From: Planctomycetaceae bacterium
GTDB taxonomy: Bacteria > Planctomycetota > Planctomycetia > Pirellulales > Pirellulaceae
Assembly: GCA_005778405.1 (NCBI GenBank)
Contig: SXOA01000182.1
Coordinates: 1-43,916 of the forward strand
Direction: 5' to 3'
Length of the DNA stretch: 43,916 bases
Position numbers and translations under genes: made by a program. How positions within the stretch are numbered: position 1 is the first letter of the stretch; the number at the start of each line of letters is the position of its first letter. A model generated the notes under the pieces. The model was not told where the DNA came from and did not search any database. It saw nothing but the letters and a program-made list of their open reading frames with translations. Positions 1 to 9,900 of the stretch are shown here, in pieces.

Positions 1-1639
<1,639 letters not shown>

Positions 1640-1643
1640 CCCC

Positions 1644-1658
1644 TCTCCCAAAGGGAGA
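1644..1658 (+). repeat. Short hairpin between ldh and fhcD
   Basis: A perfect 6-bp inverted repeat TCTCCC-AAA-GGGAGA lies in the 41-base gap. There is no T-run after it, so it is a weak terminator candidate at best. It could be part of a dispersed repeat. Confidence 0.3.
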
Positions 1659-1680
1659 TGGGTTACGCCATGATAGTCGC

Positions 1681-2568
1681 ATGCAACTTGGCAACACGCT
1701 GATCGAAGACACCTTCGCGGAAGCTTTTGGAATGCGCTACGTCCGACTGCTTGTGACGGCAGCGGATGAGTACTGGCTGGAGGCGGGGTTGCGGGAATTC
1801 ACCGGATACAGCTCGTCGGTCATCGCCTGCGACGCGGAAACGGGCGTCGAACAGCGGCTTTCGCCGCAAGAGACGCCGGATGGTCGCGTGGGTGCAGCCG
1901 TACTGGTGTTTGGCTTCTCGACGGATGCCTTGACCAAGGCAGTGCCGAATCGGACGGGGCAGTGCCTAATGACCTGCCCTTCCACCGCGGTTTACAACGG
2001 GCTGCCCGAAGCGTCAACGAAAATCCCCCTGGGAAAGCACATCCGTTTCTTCGGCGACGGTTTTCAGAAGAGCAAGCAGGTGGCGGGCCGCCGTTATTGG
2101 CGCATCCCCGTGATGGATGGCGAATTCCTGGTGGAAGATTCGCTGGGTGTGGAAAAGGGGGTCGCCGGCGGCAATATCATCATCGAGTCCGACAGCCAGG
2201 CCGCCGGCCTCGCAGCCGCTCGTCGCGGGACACAAGCGATTGCGGGCGTTAGCGGGGCGATCACCCCTTTTCCCGGTGGCGTCGCTCGCAGCGGCAGCAA
2301 AGTCGGCTCGAAGTACAAGGGGCTCGTGGCTTCCACGTCCGACCCCTATTGCCCGACGCTCCGCGGCCGGGTGGAAAGTAAGCTGCATCCCGAGGCCAAC
2401 TGCGCCTATGAAATCGTGATCGATGGCGTGAACGAGCAGGCGGTTGCGGCAGCGATGACCGCGGCCATTCGCACCGCTGCCGGTCAAGGAGTGGTCGCCA
2501 TCACAGCCGGCAACTATGGCGGCAAGCTCGGCAAATTCCACTTCCACCTGCACAAGCTACTTTCCTGA
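1681..2568 (+). CDS. fhcD: Formylmethanofuran--tetrahydromethanopterin N-formyltransferase
   Basis: This 295-residue protein matches the Ftr/FhcD family in length and along its whole sequence. It opens with GNTLIEDTFAEAFGMRY and contains the family-typical segments SSVIACDAE, FGFSTDALTKAVPNRTGQC and a C-terminal GNYGGKLGKFHFHLHKL. The enzyme moves a formyl group between methanofuran and tetrahydromethanopterin in the C1 pathway shared by methanogens, methylotrophs and many planctomycetes, where it serves formaldehyde oxidation or detoxification. No other H4MPT-pathway gene is visible in the window, so the pathway must be dispersed if it functions. The start has no clear Shine-Dalgarno. The call rests on several long family-like segments rather than one motif. 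Confidence 0.93.
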   Translation: MQLGNTLIEDTFAEAFGMRYVRLLVTAADEYWLEAGLREFTGYSSSVIACDAETGVEQRLSPQETPDGRVGAAVLVFGFSTDALTKAVPNRTGQCLMTCPSTAVYNGLPEASTKIPLGKHIRFFGDGFQKSKQVAGRRYWRIPVMDGEFLVEDSLGVEKGVAGGNIIIESDSQAAGLAAARRGTQAIAGVSGAITPFPGGVARSGSKVGSKYKGLVASTSDPYCPTLRGRVESKLHPEANCAYEIVIDGVNEQAVAAAMTAAIRTAAGQGVVAITAGNYGGKLGKFHFHLHKLLS

Positions 2569-2579
2569 GCGGCCTCGTC

Positions 2580-3038
2580 ATGGCTGAAGCACCCTTCGAT
2601 CTCCCTCGCGCCCAGCGGTGGTTTGCTGTCGAGTGCAACAATGCCGCCTGGGATCTGCTCGACAAACCCAATCGCTCGGCCGACGAAACCGAGCGGATGC
2701 TGCATGCCGCGCATGCCAGCGTGCACCACTGGCTGGCTGCGGGCAACGAGCTCAATCGTTTGCGGGGAATGGTGCTGCTGGCCAATGTGTATGCGGGCGC
2801 TGGACTGCCGGAAGGGGCGAGCCGCTATGCCGAGCTGGCCTTAGCGCTGAGTAAAGCCGCGGGCGATTCGCAGACCGCCTTTGACCGGGCGACCACTCTG
2901 GCGGCGGCATCGCGGGCCTACTTGGTTGCGGGCGAAGCAGCGCGGGCCAAGGAATTCCTTGACCTGGCCCAGCACGCAGCCGCGAAACTGGATACGGATG
3001 AGCGGCCGGTATTCGACCAGCTTTGTCCGAAGCTGTAG
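2580..3038 (+). CDS. Hypothetical helical-repeat protein
   Basis: I do not recognise this 152-residue protein as a named family. It is alanine- and leucine-rich with regularly spaced helices, for example residues around AAHASVHHWLAAGNELNRL and MVLLANVYAGAGLPEGA. The pattern resembles degenerate TPR-like helical hairpins. No signal peptide or membrane segment is seen. It starts 11 bases after the fhcD stop and ends 29 bases before the peroxiredoxin start, so co-transcription with fhcD is likely. A role in protein-protein contacts would be a guess. Confidence 0.75.
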   Translation: MAEAPFDLPRAQRWFAVECNNAAWDLLDKPNRSADETERMLHAAHASVHHWLAAGNELNRLRGMVLLANVYAGAGLPEGASRYAELALALSKAAGDSQTAFDRATTLAAASRAYLVAGEAARAKEFLDLAQHAAAKLDTDERPVFDQLCPKL

Positions 3039-3067
3039 AATCACTGTTTTCCGCGAAAGGCAATCCG

Positions 3068-3547
3068 ATGGCAGACTGGCCGCTGGAAAATACGAAGGCT
3101 CCCGCTTTTACCCTCGTGGCTGACGACGGTAGCAAGGTAAAACTCAGCGATTTAAAGGGGAGCCCCGTCGTCCTCTACTTTTATCCCGCCGACGATACTC
3201 CCGGCTGTACGCGCGAAGCGTGCGCGTTCCGCGACCGGAGCGATGAGCTCAAGAAGCTCGGCGCGAAAGTCATCGGCATTAGCCCGGACGACGTTGCCAG
3301 CCACGTCAAATTCCGGGACAAGTACCATCTCAATTTTCCCCTGCTGGCGGACCCCGACCACGCGGTCGCCGAAAAATACGGCGCTTGGCGCGAGAAGAAC
3401 ATGTACGGCAAGAAGAAGATGGGAATCGCCCGCAGCACCTTTCTGATTGATGGCGAGGGGAAGCTCTTCAAAGTCTGGAAGGCTGTGAAGGTGGATGGCC
3501 ACGATGAGCACGTCATCGCGGCCTTGAAAGAGCTGACCCAGTCCTAG
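3068..3547 (+). CDS. bcp: Thioredoxin-dependent peroxiredoxin, Bcp/PrxQ subfamily
   Basis: The 159-residue protein is an AhpC/TSA-fold peroxidase that reduces hydrogen peroxide and organic hydroperoxides with electrons from thioredoxin. The active site reads PADDTPGCTREACAFRD. Cys47 is the peroxidatic cysteine and Cys52 the resolving one, the five-residue spacing of PrxQ/Bcp. The family segment GISPDDVASHVKF and the C-terminal AALKELTQS also fit. The start at 3068 has AAAGG seven bases upstream and gives the family's normal length. The longer in-frame ORF from 3023 would overlap the preceding gene by 16 bases. It faces the Pup-ligase-like gene convergently with only about 20 bases between them and no clear terminator. 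Confidence 0.95.
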   Translation: MADWPLENTKAPAFTLVADDGSKVKLSDLKGSPVVLYFYPADDTPGCTREACAFRDRSDELKKLGAKVIGISPDDVASHVKFRDKYHLNFPLLADPDHAVAEKYGAWREKNMYGKKKMGIARSTFLIDGEGKLFKVWKAVKVDGHDEHVIAALKELTQS

Positions 3548-3568
3548 TCCGCGGTTATCACGCCGACC

Positions 3569-5335
3569 TCAGCGTTGTTCAACCCGTTCGTCCTTGCTTG
3601 GACCCTCGGGGGGAAGCGACCGGCGGTAGCTGGCGAGACGAATGACTTTGGTCCGCCGTCCCTGGCCGATATAGACCGCCTTCCAGTTGGCGGAGACCGC
3701 TTCCGCACCGCCGGCAAACTCGCGGATGAAGCGGCCCCGGACGGTGGCGGGAGTGCCGAGCGGCGGGTTACGGCGAGCCGATTCCACTTCCTCCGGGGAC
3801 AGCAGGTCTTGAGCCACGCCGGTGGAACGGAGCCGCTCGTAATAGCCGTCGGGGGACAGCTCGTGATACTTGAGGTCGATCTTTTTGCGGGTTTGCCAGG
3901 AGGCTCCGCGGCCCGCCTTTTCCAGCACCCAGCGTTTGGTCACCCAGTCCAGAGAGCCGACCAGGGATTGGGAGTCTTCCTCGAGTGCATCCAGCGTCTC
4001 TTCCCAGTGTTCGATGACTTCGCGGGCTTCCACCAGCGGATGTTCCTGCTCATCGAGGAACCGTCGGCACGCTTCCAGGTAGAACCGTTGAAGTTGCAGC
4101 GCTGTGCAATTGCCGCCGCCAACAAGCGGCACGGTGGTCCGCAAGGTCGGGTCGGCACAGATCGCGCGGAGGGCTTTGAGCGGGCGGAGGACTTTTGGCA
4201 CAGGAGGCATCGCGCCCGCTTCAATGCAGTCGAGCACCAGCAGCGTGGTTCCCACTCGGAGGTACTCCGCGAACTGGGCCATGTTCGAATCTCCCAGGGC
4301 GATTTGCAGCCGTTGCTGGGAAGAGAACAGTGTGAAGTAATCGTTCGGCAGCCAGTTCTCGGCGTATACCGTTTTGAAGAGATGTCCGAACGTGAAGATG
4401 GGGCGATCCGCCAGGAGGCCGCCGATGCCGGTCAAGCAATTCATCGCCGGGGCCTTATCCGCCAGATGAAAGCGGCCGCAATCGTCGAGCATTCCCGCGC
4501 CCGAGGTCACCGCCCGGCTGAGCAAAAATGGGAGCATCTGCCGGCGGATGCGGACAAAAGCCGTCAGCCAGATGGCGGTAAACAATGCCGCCGCGAGCGG
4601 TGCGGTGATCACGCGGGTGATGAAGCTCAAGAACGCTTCGAGCCATCTGGGGCCGGTGGGCGCGGCTCGGCCCAGCTCCTCCATCGTGCAGCCGAAGAGG
4701 GCGCGAGCGAGTCCCTCGGGCTGGCGGATGAACCGTTCGCAGCCGAGGTAGAAGATCGTCGCGAGCAGCGTGTAGGTAATGATGCCGAGCGTCAGCAGCC
4801 ACAGCATGGCCCAGGTGAAAAGCATCAGCGGCAGCATGGCGACGAGCGCCCCCCGCCACAACCACAGCCGCCACGAGCTGGCAAACTCTGCCGAATAGTT
4901 TTCCTGCGAGCCGTAGATGTTTCCTTTGGCATCGCGGTCGTTTTTAAGCAGGCGGATTTTTTCCTTGCCGAAGGCCCGCTTGGCCGCGTCGGATAACAAA
5001 GAATCTTGCGCTCGCTGCTGGGCGAGGAGTTGCCGCAGGCCGCGACATTCGGCAGTCGCCCCTTCAATAAGTCCGCCTCCGGCAGCTGGGCGTTCGGTCT
5101 CGAACCAGACCGCGCCCCCTCCGGCGTGGAAAATCCCTTCCTTCATGTGCCGGGCTTCAACCGCGGGAATCAATCGCTTGAGGGCGTCCCGCAGTTGCAG
5201 ATAGAGCCCGTACCGCGAAAGAGTTCCCTGGCTGGAGCTCGCGGGAATGTGCAGAGCGTATTCGGTTTCCAGCCCAATGAGCCGCTGAAAAATGGGAGAG
5301 CGGCTGCGGGGCTCCAGGCGGGACTTATTCGCCAC
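3569..5335 (-). CDS. PafA/Dop-family (Pup ligase-like) protein with an internal transmembrane insertion
   Basis: This 588-residue protein (GTG start) matches the glutamine-synthetase-fold PafA/Dop family, which attaches or removes the small protein Pup. Visible landmarks in order: LIGLETEYA (20-27), EGATAEC (91-97), LLKNDRDAKGNIYGSQENY (129-147), LPFLLSRAVTSGAG (268-281), then LGDSNM, LVLDCIEAG, SLDWVTKRW and RGRFIREFAGGA. Between ENY (147) and LPFLLSR (268) lie about 120 residues, where PafA has roughly 15. The insert holds hydrophobic stretches near 156-180, 181-199 and 236-262, so the enzyme is probably membrane-embedded. By eye the catalytic Asp strand of PafA (LYLD) aligns with VWFE, giving Glu79. 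The GTG start overlaps the last codons of a small upstream ORF ending GGE; an ATG at 5386 is the alternative start. Ligase versus deamidase/depupylase activity cannot be told. Confidence 0.88.
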   Translation of the reverse strand: MANKSRLEPRSRSPIFQRLIGLETEYALHIPASSSQGTLSRYGLYLQLRDALKRLIPAVEARHMKEGIFHAGGGAVWFETERPAAGGGLIEGATAECRGLRQLLAQQRAQDSLLSDAAKRAFGKEKIRLLKNDRDAKGNIYGSQENYSAEFASSWRLWLWRGALVAMLPLMLFTWAMLWLLTLGIITYTLLATIFYLGCERFIRQPEGLARALFGCTMEELGRAAPTGPRWLEAFLSFITRVITAPLAAALFTAIWLTAFVRIRRQMLPFLLSRAVTSGAGMLDDCGRFHLADKAPAMNCLTGIGGLLADRPIFTFGHLFKTVYAENWLPNDYFTLFSSQQRLQIALGDSNMAQFAEYLRVGTTLLVLDCIEAGAMPPVPKVLRPLKALRAICADPTLRTTVPLVGGGNCTALQLQRFYLEACRRFLDEQEHPLVEAREVIEHWEETLDALEEDSQSLVGSLDWVTKRWVLEKAGRGASWQTRKKIDLKYHELSPDGYYERLRSTGVAQDLLSPEEVESARRNPPLGTPATVRGRFIREFAGGAEAVSANWKAVYIGQGRRTKVIRLASYRRSLPPEGPSKDERVEQR

Positions 5336-5483
5336 CGTGAGGTACTTCCGTATCGCGCAGATACTCGCCGGCAGCCGCGGCGGCATCGACGATGATCGCG
5401 GAGAGGACGTTGGCGACCGTTACCGGCGCGGGAATCGCCGAGTTGCTGGGGGGGGAAGGGGGAGCGAGAGTTTCCAGGGGCAT
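5325..5483 (-). CDS. Small acidic protein ending in Gly-Gly-Glu; candidate Pup-like modifier
   Basis: A 52-codon ORF sits immediately upstream of the PafA-like gene and overlaps it by 11 bases: the GTG of the ligase lies inside the final GGT-GGC-GAA-TAA. An AGGCAGG Shine-Dalgarno lies 7 bases before the ATG, and an in-frame TGA upstream fixes this as the only ATG start. The protein has a proline-rich, probably disordered N-terminus (residues 1-20). One predicted helix follows (about 22-44), then the tail YLRDTEVPHGGE. It has no lysine or cysteine, one arginine and six acidic residues. GGE is the ligation-competent end of Pup. About 70% of third positions are G or C, as expected for real coding sequence here. 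Pup-like function is inferred from position, size and C-terminus, not from sequence similarity. Confidence 0.6.
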   Translation of the reverse strand: MPLETLAPPSPPSNSAIPAPVTVANVLSAIIVDAAAAAGEYLRDTEVPHGGE

Positions 5484-5647
5484 GGGGACACCTGCCTTAA
5501 TTGGACGAAGGAATTGGACCGTTCATTCATGGTAGTCGCCTCTCACGGCAACAGCAAGCGCGCGGCGCGGTCGCTCCTCCGGTTGCACCGCCCTGGCCGT
5601 CCGCCGATGATAGAGATTCGACGTTATTATCTCACCGGAGGCCCTCC

Positions 5648-6904
5648 ATGCTTCGCTATTCCATCATCCTGCTGGCCGTTTTGCTTCTCTTTCCTGCCCT
5701 CGCCCGAGCCGAGAATTGGGCTAATTGGCGCGGGCCGGGCCAGACCGGCGTAGCCGAGGGGAAAGCGTATCCGACGAAGTGGAGCAATACCGAGAATGTG
5801 GCCTGGAAGGTGAAGCTGCCGGGGCCGGGGGCTTCCACGCCGATTGTGTGGGAAGACCGAATCTTTTTGACCTGCGGCGTTGAAGGGAAGAATGTTTTGC
5901 TGTGTTACGATCGCGGCGGCAAAGAGGTGTGGCGGACGGAAATTGGCCAGATAAAACCGTTCAAGAGCGCCAAGGGTACCAGCACCAACCCCTCCGCAGT
6001 TACGGACGGCAAACAGGTTTTTGTCTACTTCATAAGTGGCGACTTTGCAGCGGTTGATTTCAGCGGCAAGGTGATGTGGCAGACGAATCTGCAGGAGAAG
6101 TACGGTGAGGACACTCTCTGGCACGCCTTAGGGACTTCTCCGGTGCTGACAAAGAACCATGTCATCGCCACCGTCATGCACAGCGGTCCCTCTTATCTCG
6201 CCGCGTTCGAGAAAGAAACTGGCAAGCTCGTTTGGAAGCAGGACCGCGATACGAAAGCTCCCAGCGAGTCCGCTCAGAGCTACACGACCCCCGTAGTCGT
6301 TCAGGATGGGGACCTGGAGTTGATTGTCGTGCTGGGTGCCGACTACGTCACGGGGCACGACGCTGCCAGCGGCAAAGAATTGTGGAAAGTTGGCAGCCTG
6401 AATCCACGGAAGAATGGTTTTTTTCGCTCGATTTCGTCCGCCGTGGTTTCGGACGGCGTGGTCGTCGCCCCGTACGCCCGCGGCGGCACTGTCACCGCCA
6501 TCAAACTCGGCGGGAGCGGCGACGTCACCGAGTCCCACGTCCTCTGGACCAAAGAGAACATTGGAGCCGACGTTCCCACGCCGATCGCCAAGGATGGCAA
6601 GGTCTATCTTTGCAACGACAAAGGGCAGATTTCTTGCTTGGATCTGAAGACCGGCGAAACCCTGTGGACCACCCAGCCGGAGAAAGGGCGGGCGACGACT
6701 GTCAACTCGTCGCCGATTCTAGCTGGGGGAAAGATCTACATTACGCGGGAAGATGGGAAGACATTTGTCATCACGCCGACGAAGGACTCGCAGGTTGTCG
6801 CCGAAAACACGTTGCCGAATGAGTATGTCCTCGCCACTCCCGTTTTTGTGGACGGCAAAGTCCTGCTCCGGACGAACGACCATTTGTACTGTTTTGGGAC
6901 GTAG
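5648..6904 (+). CDS. Secreted PQQ-like beta-propeller repeat protein
   Basis: The 418-residue protein starts with a signal peptide (MLRYSIILLAVLLLFPALARA), then NWANWRGPGQTG, the usual opening of planctomycete PQQ-repeat proteins. Repeated blades carry the W-x-x-x-aromatic and GxxLW patterns, such as ETGKLVWKQ, ASGKELWKV and KTGETLWTT, predicting an eight-bladed propeller resembling BamB or quinoprotein dehydrogenases. PQQ binding or catalysis is not shown; most such proteins have no known substrate. The start at 5648 has GGAGG six bases upstream, whereas the ORF is open from 5501. It ends 18 bases before the AmmeMemoRadiSam gene, suggesting an operon. Confidence 0.9.
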   Translation: MLRYSIILLAVLLLFPALARAENWANWRGPGQTGVAEGKAYPTKWSNTENVAWKVKLPGPGASTPIVWEDRIFLTCGVEGKNVLLCYDRGGKEVWRTEIGQIKPFKSAKGTSTNPSAVTDGKQVFVYFISGDFAAVDFSGKVMWQTNLQEKYGEDTLWHALGTSPVLTKNHVIATVMHSGPSYLAAFEKETGKLVWKQDRDTKAPSESAQSYTTPVVVQDGDLELIVVLGADYVTGHDAASGKELWKVGSLNPRKNGFFRSISSAVVSDGVVVAPYARGGTVTAIKLGGSGDVTESHVLWTKENIGADVPTPIAKDGKVYLCNDKGQISCLDLKTGETLWTTQPEKGRATTVNSSPILAGGKIYITREDGKTFVITPTKDSQVVAENTLPNEYVLATPVFVDGKVLLRTNDHLYCFGT

Positions 6905-6922
6905 AGGGTCAGGAAGTTCCCC

Positions 6923-9900
6923 ATGTCCCGCACGGTTCTGCTTCCCCCCGATGTCCCCCCTATTGCTGATGGTTCGCTGCTGGGCGGCTGGTGGCATGAG
7001 GATGAAATTGAGCCGGAGCGGATTCATTGCGATTTGTGCCCGCGAGATTGTACGCTGCGGCCAGGAGACAAAGGGTTTTGCTTTGTGCGGGAGAACCGGG
7101 ATGGCCAAATGGTCCTTTCGACCTACGGCCGCAGCACCGGGTTTTGTATCGACCCGATTGAGAAGAAGCCGCTGAACCACTTTTACCCTGGTACGAGCGT
7201 TCTTTCGTTCGGCACGGCGGGCTGCAACCTGGGGTGCAAGTTTTGCCAGAACTGGTCCATCAGCAAATCGCGGGAAGTCGAGCTGCTTTCGGAGTCTGCT
7301 GCTCCCGAGGCCATCGCCGCCGCCGCCCGCGAGCTCGGCTGCCGCAGCGTGGCGTTCACCTATAACGACCCGGTGGTGTGGGCGGAGTATGCCATGGACA
7401 CTGCCCGGGCCTGCCGCGCTGCCGGCGTGAAAACCGTGGCCGTTACCGCCGGCTACATCTCTCCCGCGGCGCGCGGGCCATTTTATGATGTGATGGACGC
7501 CGCCAACGTCGACCTCAAGGGCTTCACCGAGGAGTTTTATCAAAAGCTAACGCTCTCGCACCTTCAGCCGGTCCTCGACACGCTCCACTGGCTGAAGCAC
7601 GAATCCAGCACCTGGTTGGAAATCACCAACCTCATCATCCCGCGGGCCAACGACTCGCCCGATGAGCTGAAGCAAATGTGCGACTGGATTTTGGAGAGTG
7701 TGGGGCCGGAGGTGCCGGTGCACTTTACCGCTTTCCATCCGGACTTCCGCCTGAACGACCGCGAGGGAACGCCCCCAGCCACACTGTTTGCCGCGTACGA
7801 CATCGCGAAACAGGCCGGCCTGCGCTACATCTACGCCGGCAACATCCACGCCCCCGAGCATCAGACCACTTACTGCCCCGGCTGCGGAAAGGGAGTGATT
7901 GAGCGAACAGGCTACACGATCAATCGTTACAATCTGCGGGAGAGACAGTGCGCCGCATGCGGCACGACCATTGCCGGGCACTTTGACGAGCGACCGGGCA
8001 TCTGGGGAAACCGCCGACAGCCGGTGCGGATTGCCGAGTATCAGGGGCGGACAAATCTCATGCAAATCACGCCTGCAATTCCGAGTATCAAAGAGCCGCC
8101 GGCGACGGCCGGTTTTGCCTTGACCTCGCAGCAGGAAGAGCGGATTCTCGTCGCTGCCGCAGAGCGTCTGAGCGCCGCCGTGAACGCTCGGTCAGCACCC
8201 GCGGCAATAGAGTTTGGCGAAGTGGCGTCGCTCAAAGTCATGGGGGCCTTTGTCAGTGCCAAACGGGCCGGCAAGCTGCGGAGTTGCTGCGGCTTCATCG
8301 GACAAGCAGTCCCGCTGGCCAATGCAGTGGCGCATGCCGCGGCCCGCACGGCGGGGGACGACCATCGTTTTCCCCCCATTTCGCCGACCGAACTGCCGTA
8401 TCTCGACCTGGAAGTCTGGTTGCTCAATAACCCTCAGCCGGTGGCAGCGAAGGGGGAAGCTCGCATCGCCGCGGTCGAAATCGGCAAGCATGGGCTCATC
8501 ATCGAACAGGGGACCAAACGTGGCTTGCTATTGCCTGGCGTAGCCACGGAGCACGACTTTGACGCAAAGACCTTCCTGGAGCACACCTGCCTCAAAGCCG
8601 AACTTCCCCCCACGGCCTGGCGCGAAGCCGACACGAAACTCTCCACTTTTGAAGGCCATGTGATCAAAGGGAGTTGCGACCCGAATGCTTGCTGCGTCCA
8701 GTCCGCTCCCGTTGTCTCCGCCGCCGATCTGACGTCCCTCGCCGCCTTTTGCCGAGCGAACCTCATCGCGCTGCTCACGGGAGCTACTCCCAGCTATTTC
8801 GCCTTCGGCGTTTCCGACGCCAACGTCAGCGGCGTCATCGTCAGCGTGCACGACGCACAGAGCCGCCAGTTGCTCCAATCCAGCCGCATCTCGCTCAAGG
8901 AAAAAGTGCCGCTGCAATCGACGCTCTTCACCTTGACCGAGAACCTGGCGCAGATTCTGCGTCAGCAGAGCGGCATGAGGGATGTTGTTTCCACTTTGAG
9001 ACTTCATCTGGCCATTCTCAGCGATATCGCCATGCACGGCACCTTCGCGGATCCGGACTTGCGGGGTATCGATTCCTCCGCTCGCGCTGTGGCTGTAATG
9101 GAGCGCAACAAGACTGCGACAATCTTCGACCCAGTACATTCGCCGCAAGACCTGCTCGCTCGCGCGGCCTTGCTTGCTCAGGTTTCCAGCCGCGAATCCG
9201 CCAGCGTATTCAGCCTGTCCGCGATTTCCACGTTGGATCGGTTCACGGTCACGCATCTTCCCAGGCCCGTCGCCGGAACGAGCATTCGGCCCGCGGCGCA
9301 GGCGGGTAGGTTCTATCCCGCGGATCCGGCTGAACTCAGCGCACTCGTCGAAGAGTGCCTCGCCGGCGGGCTCGTGGAAAAACAGCGAGTCCCCGCGGTG
9401 ATGGTGCCCCATGCCGGGCTCATTTATTCCGGCCGTATCGCCGGCGACGTGCTGCGACGGGTGGAGATTCCAAGTACGGTCATTGTCATCGGGCCCAAGC
9501 ACACCGCGTTTGGTGTGGACTGGGCTGTAGCTCCTCATGAAACCTGGCAGATTCCCGGTCATTCCATCCATAGCGATCCGCAACTGGCCCGCCAATTGGC
9601 TGAGGCCATTCCTGGTCTCGTCCTCGATGCCGCCGCTCATGCGCAGGAGCACGCCATCGAAGTCGAGTTACCGCTGCTGGCCCGCCTCGCGCCGCACTGC
9701 CGCGTCGTTGGCATTGCGATTGGCGCGGGTGACCTCGCCACCTGCCGCGAGTTCGCCACGGGCCTCGCCAAACTGATCCGCAAACTTCCCGAGCCGCCGC
9801 TGCTGATCATTTCCAGCGATATGAACCATTTCGCCAGCGATGCCGAAAACAGGCGGCTGGATGAGATGGCCATTCGTGCTTTCGAAACGCTGGACCCAGC

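Noticed and set aside
3575..4996. 473-codon open frame opposite the PafA-like gene
   Set aside because: The translation is low-complexity and motif-free; the minus strand carries clear PafA landmarks.
5336..5386. ATG 5386 as the start of the PafA-like protein
   Set aside because: It lies inside the small GGE ORF without a Shine-Dalgarno. The GTG at 5335 has GGAAG nine bases upstream and better matches the family N-terminus, though it is not proven.
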